Source: Auanema rhodensis (Eukaryota > Nematoda > Chromadorea > Rhabditida > Rhabditidae). Taken from it: DNA of 64,000 bases. The notes under the pieces are model-generated. The model saw only the letters and a list, made by a program, of their open reading frames with translations, was not told the origin of the DNA and ran no database searches. The stretch spans positions 24,815,638-24,879,637 of the forward strand of contig OZ059900.1 in assembly GCA_964057225.1 (NCBI GenBank), written 5' to 3'. This document shows, piece after piece, positions 51,648-64,000 of this stretch. Every line of letters starts with the position of its first letter. Position 1 is the stretch's first letter. Both the position numbers and the translations under genes were made by a program.

Positions 51648-54600
51648 TTCCAAAAACTGGTTTTCCAGCATAATAAAATATTTCTCATGGGAAAAACTGT
51701 GTTTTTGTATTTTTCTAGTGTTCAGCATGTAAAATGCTTCATTTTAGTATGTAACACGCTGAAATTCGTTGCATTTGACTACTCATATGAACAAAAATCG
51801 ATTTAATCAATATTAGCCATAAGGGGCGTGCCCTCAGAATATGCTAATTTCCTTAATTTTCTAACCCCTGTTTTTTTGTCGTGAAAGTGGAACTAGACGT
51901 TGTACAAACAATTTTGAGCTAGGTTTCATTGACATTGCATGAGTTTGAACACATGAAATCGTAAGTCAAAACCTTGTTTACAGCGAAATTTCCAAAAACT
52001 GGTTTTCCAGCATAATAAAATATTTCTCATGGGAAATACTGTGTTTTTGTATTTTTCTAGTGTTCAGCATGTAAAATACTTCATTTAAGTATGTAACACG
52101 CTGAAATTCGTTGCATTTGACGACTCATATGAACAGAAATCGATTTATTCAATATTAGCCATAAGGGGCGTGCCCTCAGAATATGCTAATCTCCTAAATT
52201 TTCTAACCCCTGTTTTTTTGTCGTGAAAGTGGAACTAGACGTTGTACAAACAATTTTGAGCTAGGTTTCATTGACATTGCATGAGTTTGAACACATGAAA
52301 TCGTAAGTCAAAACCTTGTTTACAGCGAAATTTCCAAAAACTGGTTTTCCAGCATAATAAAATATTTCTCATGGGAAATACTGTGTTTTTGTATTTTTCT
52401 AGTGTTCAGCATGTAAAATACTTCATTTAAGTATGTAACACGCTGAAATTCGTTGCATTTGACGACTCATATGAACAAAAATCGATTTAATCAATATTAG
52501 CCATAAGGAGCGTGCCCTCAGAATATGCTAATTTCCTTAATTTTCTAACCCCTGTTTTTTTGTCGTGAAAGTGGAACTAGACGTTGTACAAACAGTTTTG
52601 AGCTAGGTTTCATTGACATTGCATGAGTTTGAACACATGAAATCGTAAGTCAAAACCTTGTTTACAGCGAAATTTCCAAAAACTGGTTTTCCAGCATAAT
52701 AAAATATTTCTCATGAGAAATACTGTGTTTTTGTATTTTTCTAGTGTTCAGCATGTAAAATACTTCATTTTAGTATGTAACACGCTGAAATTCGTTGCAT
52801 TTGACGACTCATATGAACAAAAATCGATTTAATCAATATTAGCCATAAGGGGCGTGCCCTCAGAATATGCTAATTTCCTAAATTTTCTAACCCCTGTTTT
52901 TTGTCGTGAAAGTGGAACTAGACGTTGTAGGAACAATTTTGAGCTAGTTTTCATTGACATTGCATGAGTTTGAACACATGAAATCGTAAGTCAAAACCTT
53001 GTTTACAGCGAAATTTCCAAAAACTGGTTTTCCAGCATAATAAAATATTTCTCTTGGGAAATACTGTGTTTTTGTATTTTTCTAGTGTTCAGCATGTAAA
53101 ATACTTCATTTAAGTATGTAACACGCTGAAATTCGTTGCATTTGACGACTCATATGAACAAAAATCGATTTAATCAATATTAGCCATAAGGGGCGTGCCC
53201 TCAGAATATGCTAATTCCCTTAATTTTCTAACCCCTGTTTTTTTGTCGTGAAAGTAGAACTAGACGTTGTACGAACAATTTTGAGCTAGGTTTCATTGAC
53301 ATTGCATGAGTTTGAACACATGAAATCGTAAGTCAAAACCTTATTTACAGCGAAATTTCCAAAAACTGGTTTTCCAGCATAATAAAATATTTCTCATGGG
53401 AAATACTTTGTTTTTGTATTTTTCTAGTGTTCAGCATGTAAAATGCTTCATTTTAGTATGTAACACGCTGAAATTCGTTGCATTTGACGACTCATATGAA
53501 CAAAAATCGATTTAATCAATATTAGCCATAAGGGGCGTGCCCTCAGAATATGCTGATTTCCTTAATTTTTTAACCACTGTTTTTTTGTCGTGAAAGTGGA
53601 AGTAGACGTTGTACGAACAATTTTGAGCTAGGTTTCATTGACATTGCATGAGTTTGAACACATGAAATCGTAAGTCAAAACCTTGTTTACAGCGAAATTT
53701 CCAAAAACTGGTTTTCCAGCATAATAAAATATTTCTCATGGGAAATACTGTGTTTTTGTATTTTTCTAGTGTTCAGCATGTAAAATACTTCATTTAAGTA
53801 TGTATTACGCTGAAATTCGTTGCATTTGACGACTCATATGAACAAAAATCGATTTAATCAATATTAGCCATAAGGGGCGTGCCCTCAGAATATGCTAATT
53901 TCCTTAATTTTCTAACCCCTGTTTTTTTGTCGTGAAAGTGGAACTAGACGTTGTACAAACAATTTTGAGCTAGGTTTCATTGACATTGCATGAGTTTGAA
54001 CACATGAAATCGTAAGTCAAAACCTTGTTTACAGCGAAATTTCCAAAAACTGGTTTTCCAGCATAATAAAATATTTCTCATGGGAAATACTGTGTTTTTG
54101 TATTTTTCTAGTGTTCAGCATGTAAAATACTTCATTTAAGTATGTAACACGCTGAAATTCGTTGCATTTGACGACTCATATGAACAGAAATCGATTTAAT
54201 CAATATTAGCCATAAGGGGCGTGCCCTCAGAATATGCTAATTTCCTAAATTTTCCAACCCCTGTTTTTTTGTCGTGAAAGTGGAACTAGACGTTGTACAA
54301 ACAATTTTGAGCTAGGTTTCATTGACATTGCATGAGTTTGAACACATGAAATCGTAAGTCAAAACCTTGTTTACAGCGAAATTTCCAAAAACTGGTTTTC
54401 CAGCATAATAAAATATTTCTCATGAGAAATACTGTGTTTTTGTATTTTTCTAGTGTTCAGCATGTAAAATGCTTCATTTTAGTATGTAACACGCTGAAAT
54501 TCGTGGCATTTGACGACTCATATGAACAAAAATCGATTTAATCAATATTAGCCATAAGGAGCGTGCCCTCAGAATATGCTAATTTCCTTAATTTTCTAAC

Positions 54601-54724
54601 CCCTGTTTTTTTGTCGTGAAAGTGGAACTAGACGTTGTACAAACAATTTTGAGCTAGGTTTCATTGACATTGCATGAGTTTGAACACATGAAATCGTAAG
54701 TCAAAACCTTGTTTACAGCGAAAT
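51648..54724 (+). repeat. Nine-monomer HOR, copy 1 (3077 bp)
   Basis: Starts at 51648, 51990, 52332, 52674, 53015, 53357, 53699, 54041 and 54383. Order: X, AACAGAAATC/TTATTC, C with ACAAACAGTT, A with six-T and GTAGGAAC, F, K with ATGCTGATTT, a GTATTACGC monomer, AACAGAAATC, J. Eight of the nine recur at +3077 bp. Private changes here are GCTAGTTTTC near 52946 and TTTCCAACC near 54252. Confidence 0.85.
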
Positions 54725-57700
54725 TTCCAAAAACTGGTTTTCCAGCATAATAAAATATTTCTCATGGGAAAAACTGTGTTTTTGTATTTTTCTAGTGTTC
54801 AGCATGTAAAATGCTTCATTTTAGTATGTAACACGCTGAAATTCGTTGCATTTGACTACTCATATGAACAAAAATCGATTTAATCAATATTAGCCATAAG
54901 GGGCGTGCCCTCAGAATATGCTAATTTCCTTAATTTTCTAACCCCTGTTTTTTTGTCGTGAAAGTGGAACTAGACGTTGTACAAACAATTTTGAGCTAGG
55001 TTTCATTGACATTGCATGAGTTTGAACACATGAAATCGTAAGTCAAAACTTTGTTTACAGCGAAATTTCCAAAAACTGGTTTTCCAGCATAATAAAATAT
55101 TTCTCATGGGAAATACTGTGTTTTTGTATTTTTCTAGTGTTCAGCATGTAAAATACTTCATTTAAGTATGTAACACGCTGAAATTCGTTGCATTTGACGA
55201 CTCATATGAACAGAAATCGATTTATTCAATATTAGCCATAAGGGGCGTGCCCTCAGAATATGCTAATCTCCTAAATTTTCTAACCCCTGTTTTTTTGTCG
55301 TGAAAGTGGAACTAGACGTTGTACAAACAATTTTGAGCTAGGTTTCATTGACATTGCATGAGTTTGAACACATGAAATCGTAAGTCAAAACCTTGTTTAC
55401 AGCGAAATTTCCAAAAACTGGTTTTCCAGCATAATAAAATATTTCTCATGGGAAATACTGTGTTTTTGTATTTTTCTAGTGTTCAGCATGTAAAATACTT
55501 CATTTAAGTATGTAACACGCTGAAATTCGTTGCATTTGACGACTCATATGAACAAAAATCGATTTAATCAATATTAGCCATAAGGAGCGTGCCCTCAGAA
55601 TATGCTAATTTCCTTAATTTTCTAACCCCTGTTTTTTTGTCGTGAAAGTGGAACTAGACGTTGTACAAACAGTTTTGAGCTAGGTTTCATTGACATTGCA
55701 TGAGTTTGAACACATGAAATCGTAAGTCAAAACCTTGTTTACAGCGAAATTTCCAAAAACTGGTTTTCCAGCATAATAAAATATTTCTCATGAGAAATAC
55801 TGTGTTTTTGTATTTTTCTAGTGTTCAGCATGTAAAATACTTCATTTTAGTATGTAACACGCTGAAATTCGTTGCATTTGACGACTCATATGAACAAAAA
55901 TCGATTTAATCAATATTAGCCATAAGGGGCGTGCCCTCAGAATATGCTAATTTCCTAAATTTTCTAACCCCTGTTTTTTGTCGTGAAAGTGGAACTAGAC
56001 GTTGTAGGAACAATTTTGAGCTAGGTTTCATTGACATTGCATGAGTTTGAACACATGAAATCGTAAGTCAAAACCTTGTTTACAGCGAAATTTCCAAAAA
56101 CTGGTTTTCCAGCATAATAAAATATTTCTCTTGGGAAATACTGTGTTTTTGTATTTTTCTAGTGTTCAGCATGTAAAATACTTCATTTAAGTATGTAACA
56201 CGCTGAAATTCGTTGCATTTGACGACTCATATGAACAAAAATCGATTTAATCAATATTAGCCATAAGGGGCGTGCCCTCAGAATATGCTAATTCCCTTAA
56301 TTTTCTAACCCCTGTTTTTTTGTCGTGAAAGTAGAACTAGACGTTGTACGAACAATTTTGAGCTAGGTTTCATTGACATTGCATGAGTTTGAACACATGA
56401 AATCGTAAGTCAAAACCTTATTTACAGCGAAATTTCCAAAAACTGGTTTTCCAGCATAATAAAATATTTCTCATGGGAAATACTTTGTTTTTGTATTTTT
56501 CTAGTGTTCAGCATGTAAAATGCTTCATTTTAGTATGTAACACGCTGAAATTCGTTGCATTTGACGACTCATATGAACAAAAATCGATTTAATCAATATT
56601 AGCCATAAGGGGCGTGCCCTCAGAATATGCTGATTTCCTTAATTTTTTAACCACTGTTTTTTTGTCGTGAAAGTGGAAGTAGACGTTGTACGAACAATTT
56701 TGAGCTAGGTTTCATTGACATTGCATGAGTTTGAACACATGAAATCGTAAGTCAAAACCTTGTTTACAGCGAAATTTCCAAAAACTGGTTTTCCAGCATA
56801 ATAAAATATTTCTCATGGGAAATACTGTGTTTTTGTATTTTTCTAGTGTTCAGCATGTAAAATACTTCATTTAAGTATGTATTACGCTGAAATTCGTTGC
56901 ATTTGACGACTCATATGAACAAAAATCGATTTAATCAATATTAGCCATAAGGGGCGTGCCCTCAGAATATGCTAATTTCCTTAATTTTCTAACCCCTGTT
57001 TTTTTGTCGTGAAAGTGGAACTAGACGTTGTACAAACAATTTTGAGCTAGGTTTCATTGACATTGCATGAGTTTGAACACATGAAATCGTAAGTCAAAAC
57101 CTTGTTTACAGCGAAATTTCCAAAAACTGGTTTTCCAGCATAATAAAATATTTCTCATGGGAAATACTGTGTTTTTGTATTTTTCTAGTGTTCAGCATGT
57201 AAAATACTTCATTTAAGTATGTAACACGCTGAAATTCGTTGCATTTGACGACTCATATGAACAGAAATCGATTTAATCAATATTAGCCATAAGGGGCGTG
57301 CCCTCAGAATATGCTAATTTCCTAAATTTTCTAACCCCTGTTTTTTTGTCGTGAAAGTGGAACTAGACGTTGTACAAACAATTTTGAGCTAGGTTTCATT
57401 GACATTGCATGAGTTTGAACACATGAAATCGTAAGTCAAAACCTTGTTTACAGCGAAATTTCCAAAAACTGGTTTTCCAGCATAATAAAATATTTCTCAT
57501 GGGAAATACTGTGTTTTTGTATTTTTCTAGTGTTCAGCATGTAAAATACTTCATTTAAGTATGTAACACGCTGAAATTCGTTGCATTTGACGACTCATAT
57601 GAACAAAAATCGATTTAATCAATATTAGCCATAAGGAGCGTGCCCTCAGAATATGCTAATTTCCTTAATTTTCTAACCCCTGTTTTTTTGTCGTGAAAGT

Positions 57701-57801
57701 GGAACTAGACGTTGTACAAACAATTTTGAGCTAGGTTTCATTGACATTGCATGAGTTTGAACACATGAAATCGTAAGTCAAAACCTTGTTTACAGCGAAA
57801 T
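54725..57801 (+). repeat. Nine-monomer HOR, copy 2 (3077 bp)
   Basis: Matches copy 1 monomer for monomer through 57459. Rare markers ATTACGC (53804/56881) and AACAGAAATC-TTATTC (52132/55209) are 3077 bp apart. The ninth monomer (57460) is C instead of J, so the order then runs into the 4-mer and 5-mer region. A private change is AAAACTTTG near 55050. Confidence 0.85.
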
Positions 57802-60537
57802 TTCCAAAAACTGGTTTTCCAGCATAATAAAATATTTCTCATGAGAAATACTGTGTTTTTGTATTTTTCTAGTGTTCAGCATGTAAAATACTTCATTTTA
57901 GTATGTAACACGCTGAAATTCGTTGCATTTGACGACTCATATGAACAAAAATCGATTTAATCAATATTAGCCATAAGGGGCGTGCCCTCAGAATATGCTA
58001 ATTTCCTAAATTTTCTAACCCCTGTTTTTTTGTCGTGAAAGTGGAACTAGACGTTGTACGAACAATTTTGAGCTAGGTTTCATTGACATTGCATGAGTTT
58101 GAACACATGAAATCGTAAGTCAAAACCTTGTTTACAGCGAAATTTCCAAAAACTGGTTTTCCAGCATAATAAAATATTTCTCATGGGAAATACTGTGTTT
58201 TTGTATTTTTCTAGTGTTCAGCATGTAAAATACTTCATTTAAGTATGTAACACGCTGAAATTCGTTGCATTTGACGACTCATATGAACAAAAATCGATTT
58301 AATCAATATTAGCCATAAGGGGCGTGCCCTCAGAATATGCTAATTTCCTTAATTTTCTAACCCCTGTTTTTTTGTCGTGAAAGTGGAACTAGACGTTGTA
58401 CAAACAATTTTGAGCTAGGTTTCATTGACATTGCATGAGTTTGAACACATGAAATCGTAAGTCAAAACCTTGTTTACAGCGAAATTTCCAAAAACTGGTT
58501 TTCCAGCATAATAAAATATTTCTCATGGGAAATACTGTGTTTTTGTATTTTTCTAGTGTTCAGCATGTAAAATACTTCATTTAAGTATGTAACACGCTGA
58601 AATTCGTTGCATTTGACGACTCATATGAACAGAAATCGATTTAATCAATATTAGCCATAAGGGGCGTGCCCTCAGAATATGCTAATTTCCTAAATTTTCT
58701 AACCCCTGTTTTTTTGTCGTGAAAGTGGAACTAGACGTTGTACAAACAATTTTGAGCTAGGTTTCATTGACATTGCATGAGTTTGAACACATGAAATCGT
58801 AAGTCAAAACCTTGTTTACAGCGAAATTTCCAAAAACTGGTTTTCCAGCATAATAAAATATTTCTCATGGGAAATACTGTGTTTTTGTATTTTTCTAGTG
58901 TTCAGCATGTAAAATACTTCATTTAAGTATGTAACACGCTGAAATTCGTTGCATTTGACGACTCATATGAACAAAAATCGATTTAATCAATATTAGCCAT
59001 AAGGAGCGTGCCCTCAGAATATGCTAATTTCCTTAATTTTCTAACCCCTGTTTTTTTGTCGTGAAAGTGGAACTAGACGTTGTACAAACAATTTTGAGCT
59101 AGGTTTCATTGACATTGCATGAGTTTGAACACATGAAATCGTAAGTCAAAACCTTGTTTACAGCGAAATTTCCAAAAACTGGTTTTCCAGCATAATAAAA
59201 TATTTCTCATGAGAAATACTGTGTTTTTGTATTTTTCTAGTGTTCAGCATGTAAAATACTTCATTTTAGTATGTAACACGCTGAAATTCGTTGCATTTGA
59301 CGACTCATATGAACAAAAATCGATTTAATCAATATTAGCCATAAGGGGCGTGCCCTCAGAATATGCTAATTCCCTAAATTTTCTAACCCCTGTTTTTTTG
59401 TCGTGAAAGTGGAACTAGACGTTGTACGAACAATTTTGAGCTAGGTTTCATTGACATTGCAAGAGTTTGAACACATGAAATCGTAAGTCAAAACCTTGTT
59501 TACAGCGAAATTTCCAAAAACTGGTTTTCCAGCATAATAAAATATTTCTCATGGGAAAAACTGTGTTTTTGTATTTTTCTAGTGTTCAGCATGTAAAATG
59601 CTTCCTTTCAGTATGTAACACGCTGAAATTCGTTGCATTTGACGACTCATATGAACAAAAATCGATTTAATCAATATTAGCCATAAGGGGCGTGCCCTCA
59701 GAATATGCTAATTTCCTTAATTTTCTAACCCCTGTTTTTTTGTCGTGAAAGTGGAATTAGACGTTGTACGAACAATTTTGAGCTAGGTTTCATTGACATT
59801 GCAAGAGTTTGAACACATGAAATCGTAAGTCAAAACCTTGTTTACAGCGAAATTTCCAAAAACTGGTTTTCCAGCATAATAAAATATTTCTCATGGGAAA
59901 TACTGTGTTTTTGTATTTTTCTAGTGTTCAGCATGTAAAATACTTCATTTATGTATGTAACACGCTGAAATTCGTTGCATTTGACGACTCATATGAACAA
60001 AAATCGATTTAATCAATATTAGCCATAAGGGGCGTGCCCTCAGAATATGCTAATTTCCTTAATTTTCTAACCCCTGTTTTTTTGTCGTGAAAGTGGAACT
60101 AGACGTTGTACAAACAATTTTGAGCTAGGTTTCATTGACATTGCATGAGTTTGAACACATGAAATCGTAAGTCAAAACCTTGTTTACAGCGAAATTTCCA
60201 AAAACTGGTTTTCCAGCATAATAAAATATTCCTCATGGGAAATACTGTGTTTTTGTATTTTTCTAGTGTTCAGCATGTAAAATACTTCATTTAAGTATGT
60301 AACACGCTGAAATTCGTTGCATTTGACGACTCATATGAACAGAAATCGATTTAATCAATATTAGCCATAAGGGGCGTGCCCTCAGAATATGCTAATTTCC
60401 TAAATTTTCTAACCCCTGTTTTTTTGTCGTGAAAGTGGAACTAGACGTTGTACAAACAATTTTGAGCTAGGTTTCATTGACATTGCATGAGTTTGAACAC
60501 ATGAAATCGTAAGTCAAAACCTTGTTTACAGCGAAAT
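57118..60537 (+). repeat. 4-mer and 5-mer HOR units with AACAGAAATC lead monomer
   Basis: AACAGAAATC monomers at 57118, 58486 and 60196 head units of 1368 and 1710 bp. The first is AACAG, C, A, CATTTAA. The second is the same with an inserted TTCCTTTCAG monomer (59512) before the last. CATTTATG in place of CATTTAA near 59945 is private to one copy. The third lead monomer runs into the C-A-B-D-F 5-mer. Confidence 0.75.
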
Positions 60538-63500
60538 TTCCAAAAACTGGTTTTCCAGCATAATAAAATATTTCTCATGGGAAATACTGTGTTTTTGTAT
60601 TTTTCTAGTGTTCAGCATGTAAAATACTTCATTTAAGTATGTAACACGCTGAAATTCGTTGCATTTGACGACTCATATGAACAAAAATCGATTTAATCAA
60701 TATTAGCCATAAGGAGCGTGCCCTCAGAATATGCTAATTTCCTTAATTTTCTAACCCCTGTTTTTTTGTCGTGAAAGTGGAACTAGACGTTGTACAAACA
60801 ATTTTGAGCTAGGTTTCATTGACATTGCATGAGTTTGAACACATGAAATCGTAAGTCAAAACCTTGTTTACAGCGAAATTTCCAAAAACTGGTTTTCCAG
60901 CATAATAAAATATTTCTCATGAGAAATACTGTGTTTTTGTATTTTTCTAGTGTTCAGCATGTAAAATACTTCATTTTAGTATGTAACACGCTGAAATTCG
61001 TTGCATTTGACGACTCATATGAACAAAAATCGATTTAATCAATATTAGCCATAAGGGGCGTGCCCTCAGAATATGCTAATTTCCTAAATTTTCTAACCCC
61101 TGTTTTTTTGTCGTGAAAGTGAAACTAGACGTTGTACGAACAATTTTGAGCTAGGTTTCATTGACATTGCAAGAGTTTGAACACATGAAATCGTAAGTCA
61201 AAACCTTGTTTACAGCGAAATTTCCAAAAACTGGTTTTCCAGCATAATAAAATATTTCTCATGGGAAAAACTGTGTTTTTGTATTTTTCTAGTGTTCAGC
61301 ATGTAAAATGCTTCCTTTTAGTATGTAACACGCTGAAATTCGTTGCATTTGACGACTCATATGAACAAAAATCGATTTAATCAATATTAGCCATAAGGGG
61401 CGTGCCCTCAGAATATGCTAATTTCCTTAATATTCTAACCCCTGTTTTTTTTGTCGTGAAAGTGGAACTAGACGTTGTACAAACAATTTTGAGCTAGGTT
61501 TCATTGACATTGCATGAGTTTGAACATATGAAATCGTAAGTCAAAACCTTGTTTACAGCGAAATTTCCAAAAACTGGTTTTCCAGCATAATAAAATATTT
61601 CTCATGGGAAATACTGTGTTTTTGTATTTTTTTAGTGTTCAGCATGTAAAATGCTTCATTTTAGTATGTAACACGCTGAAATTCGTTGCATTTGACGACT
61701 CATATGAACAAAAATCGATTTAATCAATATTAGCCATAAGGGGCGTGCCCTCAGAATATGCTAATTTCCTTAATTTTCTAACCCCTGTTTTTTGTCGTGA
61801 AAGTGGAACTAGACGTTGTAGGAACAATTTTGAGCTAGGTTTCATTGACATTGCATGAGTTTGAACACATGAAATCGTAAGTCAAAACCTTGTTTACAGC
61901 GAAATTTCCAAAAACTGGTTTTCCAGCATAATAAAATATTTCTCTTGGGAAATACTGTGTTTTTGTATTTTTCTAGTGTTCAGCATGTAAAATACTTCAT
62001 TTAAGTATGTAACACGCTGAAATTCGTTGCATTTGACGACTCATATGAACAAAAATCGATTTAATCAATATTAGCCATAAGGGGCGTGCCCTCAGAATAT
62101 GCTAATTCCCTTAATTTTCTAACCCCTGTTTTTTTGTCGTGAAAGTGGAACTAGACGTTGTACGAACAATTTTGAGCTAGGTTTCATTGACATTGCATGA
62201 GTTTGAACACATGAAATCGTAAGTCAAAACCTTGTTTACAGCGAAATTTCCAAAAACTGGTTTTCCAGCATAATAAAATATTTCTCATGGGAAATACTGT
62301 GTTTTTGTATTTTTCTAGTGTTCAGCATGTAAAATACTTCATTTAAGTATGTAACACGCTGAAATTCGTTGCATTTGACGACTCATATGAACAAAAATCG
62401 ATTTAATCAATATTAGCCATAAGGAGCGTGCCCTCAGAATATGCTAATTTCCTTAATTTTCTAACCCCTGTTTTTTTGTCGTGAATGTGGAACTAGACGT
62501 TGTACAAACAATTTTGAGCTAGGTTTCATTGACATTGCATGAGTTTGAACACATGAAATCGTAAGTCAAAACCTTGTTTACAGCGAAATTTCCAAAAACT
62601 GGTTTTCCAGCATAATAAAATATTTCTCATGAGAAATACTGTGTTTTTGTATTTTTCTAGTGTTCAGCATGTAAAATACTTCATTTTAGTATGTAACACG
62701 CTGAAATTCGTTGCATTTGACGACTCATATGAACAAAAATCGATTTAATCAATATTAGCCATAAGGGGCGTGCCCTCAGAATATGCTAATTTCCTAAATT
62801 TTCTAACCCCTGTTTTTTTGTCGTGAAAGTGGAACTAGACGTTGTACGAACAATTTTGAGCTAGGTTTCATTGACATTGCAAGAGTTTGAACACATGAAA
62901 TCGTAAGTCAAAACCTTGTTTACAGCGAAATTTCCAAAAACTGGTTTTCCAGCATAATAAAATATTTCTCATGGGAAAAACTGTGTTTTTGTATTTTTCT
63001 AGTGTTCAGCATGTAAAATGCTTCCTTTTAGTATGTAACACGCTGAAATTCGTTGCATTTGACGACTCATATGAACAAAAATCGATTTAATCAATATTAG
63101 CCATAAGGGGCGTGCCCTCAGAATATGCTAATTTCCTTAATATTCTAACCCCTGTTTTTTTTGTCGTGAAAGTGGAACTAGACGTTGTACAAACAATTTT
63201 GAGCTAGGTTTCATTGACATTGCATGAGTTTGAACATATGAAATCGTAAGTCAAAACCTTGTTTACAGCGAAATTTCCAAAAACTGGTTTTCCAGCATAA
63301 TAAAATATTTCTCATGGGAAATACTGTGTTTTTGTATTTTTTTAGTGTTCAGCATGTAAAATGCTTCATTTTAGTATGTAACACGCTGAAATTCGTTGCA
63401 TTTGACGACTCATATGAACAAAAATCGATTTAATCAATATTAGCCATAAGGGGCGTGCCCTCAGAATATGCTAATTTCCTTAATTTTCTAACCCCTGTTT

Positions 63501-63957
63501 TTTGTCGTGAAAGTGGAACTAGACGTTGTAGGAACAATTTTGAGCTAGGTTTCATTGACATTGCATGAGTTTGAACACATGAAATCGTAAGTCAAAACCT
63601 TGTTTACAGCGAAATTTCCAAAAACTGGTTTTCCAGCATAATAAAATATTTCTCTTGGGAAATACTGTGTTTTTGTATTTTTCTAGTGTTCAGCATGTAA
63701 AATACTTCATTTAAGTATGTAACACGCTGAAATTCGTTGCATTTGACGACTCATATGAACAAAAATCGATTTAATCAATATTAGCCATAAGGGGCGTGCC
63801 CTCAGAATATGCTAATTCCCTTAATTTTCTAACCCCTGTTTTTTTGTCGTGAAAGTGGAACTAGACGTTGTACGAACAATTTTGAGCTAGGTTTCATTGA
63901 CATTGCATGAGTTTGAACACATGAAATCGTAAGTCAAAACCTTGTTTACAGCGAAAT
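60538..63957 (+). repeat. Tandem 5-mer HOR pair, 1710-bp unit (C A B-like D F)
   Basis: Units 60538-62247 and 62248-63957 are exactly 1710 bp apart. Each is C, A, B-like with GCTTCCTTTTAG and an eight-T tract, D with a six-T tract and GTAGGAAC, and F. Longer and shorter T tracts cancel, so the unit is 5 x 342. Differences seen: GTGAAACTAG near 61120 and GAATGTGG near 62484. The class alphabet is that of the first 20 kb of the window. Confidence 0.85.
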
Positions 63958-64000
63958 TTCCAAAAACTGGTTTTCCAGCATAATAAAATATTTCTCATGG
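63958..64000 (+). repeat. Partial monomer at right edge
   Basis: First 43 bases of another monomer in the same phase and orientation, ending within the ATGG of the dyad. The array therefore continues beyond the window. The left edge also begins at a monomer phase mark with class A sequence, so no array boundary is visible on either side. Confidence 0.95.

Larger units (their letters stand above)
1..64000 (+). repeat. Satellite DNA array, ~342-bp monomer, 187 tandem copies
   Basis: The whole window is a head-to-tail array of one monomer. The phase mark TTCCAAAAACTGG recurs at 1, 343, 685, 1027, 1369 and onward to 63958, and all copies that I inspected lie in the same orientation. The span 1-63957 equals 187 x 342 plus 3. 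The net excess comes from small indels: a homopolymer T tract of 6 to 8 or more T, a +2 AGTGTATG variant, and a +1 AACACCC variant. Consensus GC is about 34%. Copies differ at a limited set of recurring sites, so the array is highly homogenised. Arrays like this make up centromeric and pericentromeric heterochromatin in many eukaryotes; that role here is inferred. No gene, transposon or unique DNA interrupts it, so every gene-free stretch of the window is this satellite. Confidence 0.98.

Noticed and set aside
1-64000. CRISPR array
   Set aside because: The repeat is about 342 bp with no unique spacers, direct repeats of CRISPR size or cas genes. The monomers abut directly.
1-64000. Human-type alpha satellite, suggested by 342 = 2 x 171
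   Set aside because: The sequence shows no alphoid motifs, and the two 171-bp halves are not visibly related. The length coincidence alone carries no weight.
1-64000. Transposon, LTR element or viral insertion
   Set aside because: No monomer is interrupted. I saw no terminal repeats, target-site duplications, poly(A) tails or coding remnants, and the phase mark spacing never jumps by a non-satellite length.
1-64000. rRNA, tRNA or telomere repeats
   Set aside because: No conserved rRNA stretch, tRNA cloverleaf boxes or short telomeric tandem motif appears in the monomer.
1-64000. A previously undescribed multi-gene system
   Set aside because: There are no genes in the window. What can be studied is the repeat architecture and the structured sites inside the monomer.

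Overview
The window is one uninterrupted satellite DNA array. From base 1 to base 64000 it is a head-to-tail tandem repeat of a single AT-rich monomer of about 342 bp (about 34% GC, counted by hand on one consensus copy), always in the same orientation. Copies begin with the same phase mark (TTCCAAAAACTGG) at 1, 343, 685, 1027 and so on to 63958. 63957 bp is 187 x 342 plus 3, so the window holds 187 complete monomers plus a 43-bp partial copy at the right edge. I found no protein gene, RNA gene, transposon, non-satellite unique stretch or strand switch. An array of this kind is typical of eukaryotic centromeric or pericentromeric heterochromatin. Nothing identifies the species. It is not human-type alpha satellite by sequence. 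AT-rich monomers of similar length are known in some insects, but I cannot confirm a match without a database search.

The interest lies in the variation between monomers. Using linked differences I define classes. A: ATGAGA, TACTTCATTTTA, CCTAAATT. B: GGGAAAAAC, seven T before AGTG, TTAATATT. C: CATTTAA with GGAGCG. D: seven T before AGTG, GCTT, six-T tract, GTAGGAAC. E: ATTAGTA-type right half with TACTTTTCTAG. F: CTTGGG, CATTTAA, ATTCCC. G: TGATCC, GATTAAAT. H: TGGTTC, AGTGTATG. K: CTTATTTACAG, ACTTTG. X: GGGAAAAAC with GACTACTC, often AACACCC plus AAGAGG. J: ATGAGA, GCTT, CGTGGCATTT. These form higher-order repeats (HORs).

Layout. 1-3078: a 4-mer and a 5-mer HOR, each starting with A and ending with C. 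3079-8888: a tandem pair of eight-monomer blocks (A B D E B D F G) separated by one C. 7904-20212: a tandem duplication of 6155 bp (18 monomers) with a hybrid junction monomer at 14019-14360. About 20.2-34 kb: 10/11-monomer related blocks carrying H and the 72-codon ORF-bearing variant, with two returns of the A-B-D-F cassette. 33.7-44.4 kb: a block repeated at a 7529-bp shift, with a 1711-bp 5-mer tandem duplication at 38981-42402. 46.9-51 kb: X-J dimers. 51648-57801: two 3077-bp 9-mers. 57-64 kb: 4-mers and 5-mers ending in two 1710-bp units that use the left-end alphabet (C A B-like D F). The two ends of the window therefore resemble each other more than the centre.

Each monomer also contains structured sites: a stem-loop whose loop triplet varies while the stem is kept, an 18-bp palindrome that is perfect in some classes, several 8-10 bp palindromes, a canonical AATAAA with a GT/T-rich downstream tract, donor- and acceptor-like splice motifs, and a weak CENP-B-box-like stretch. 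All functional readings are inference. Base-level identities were compared by eye at diagnostic sites, not by full alignment. The copy number and order also depend on correct long-read assembly.
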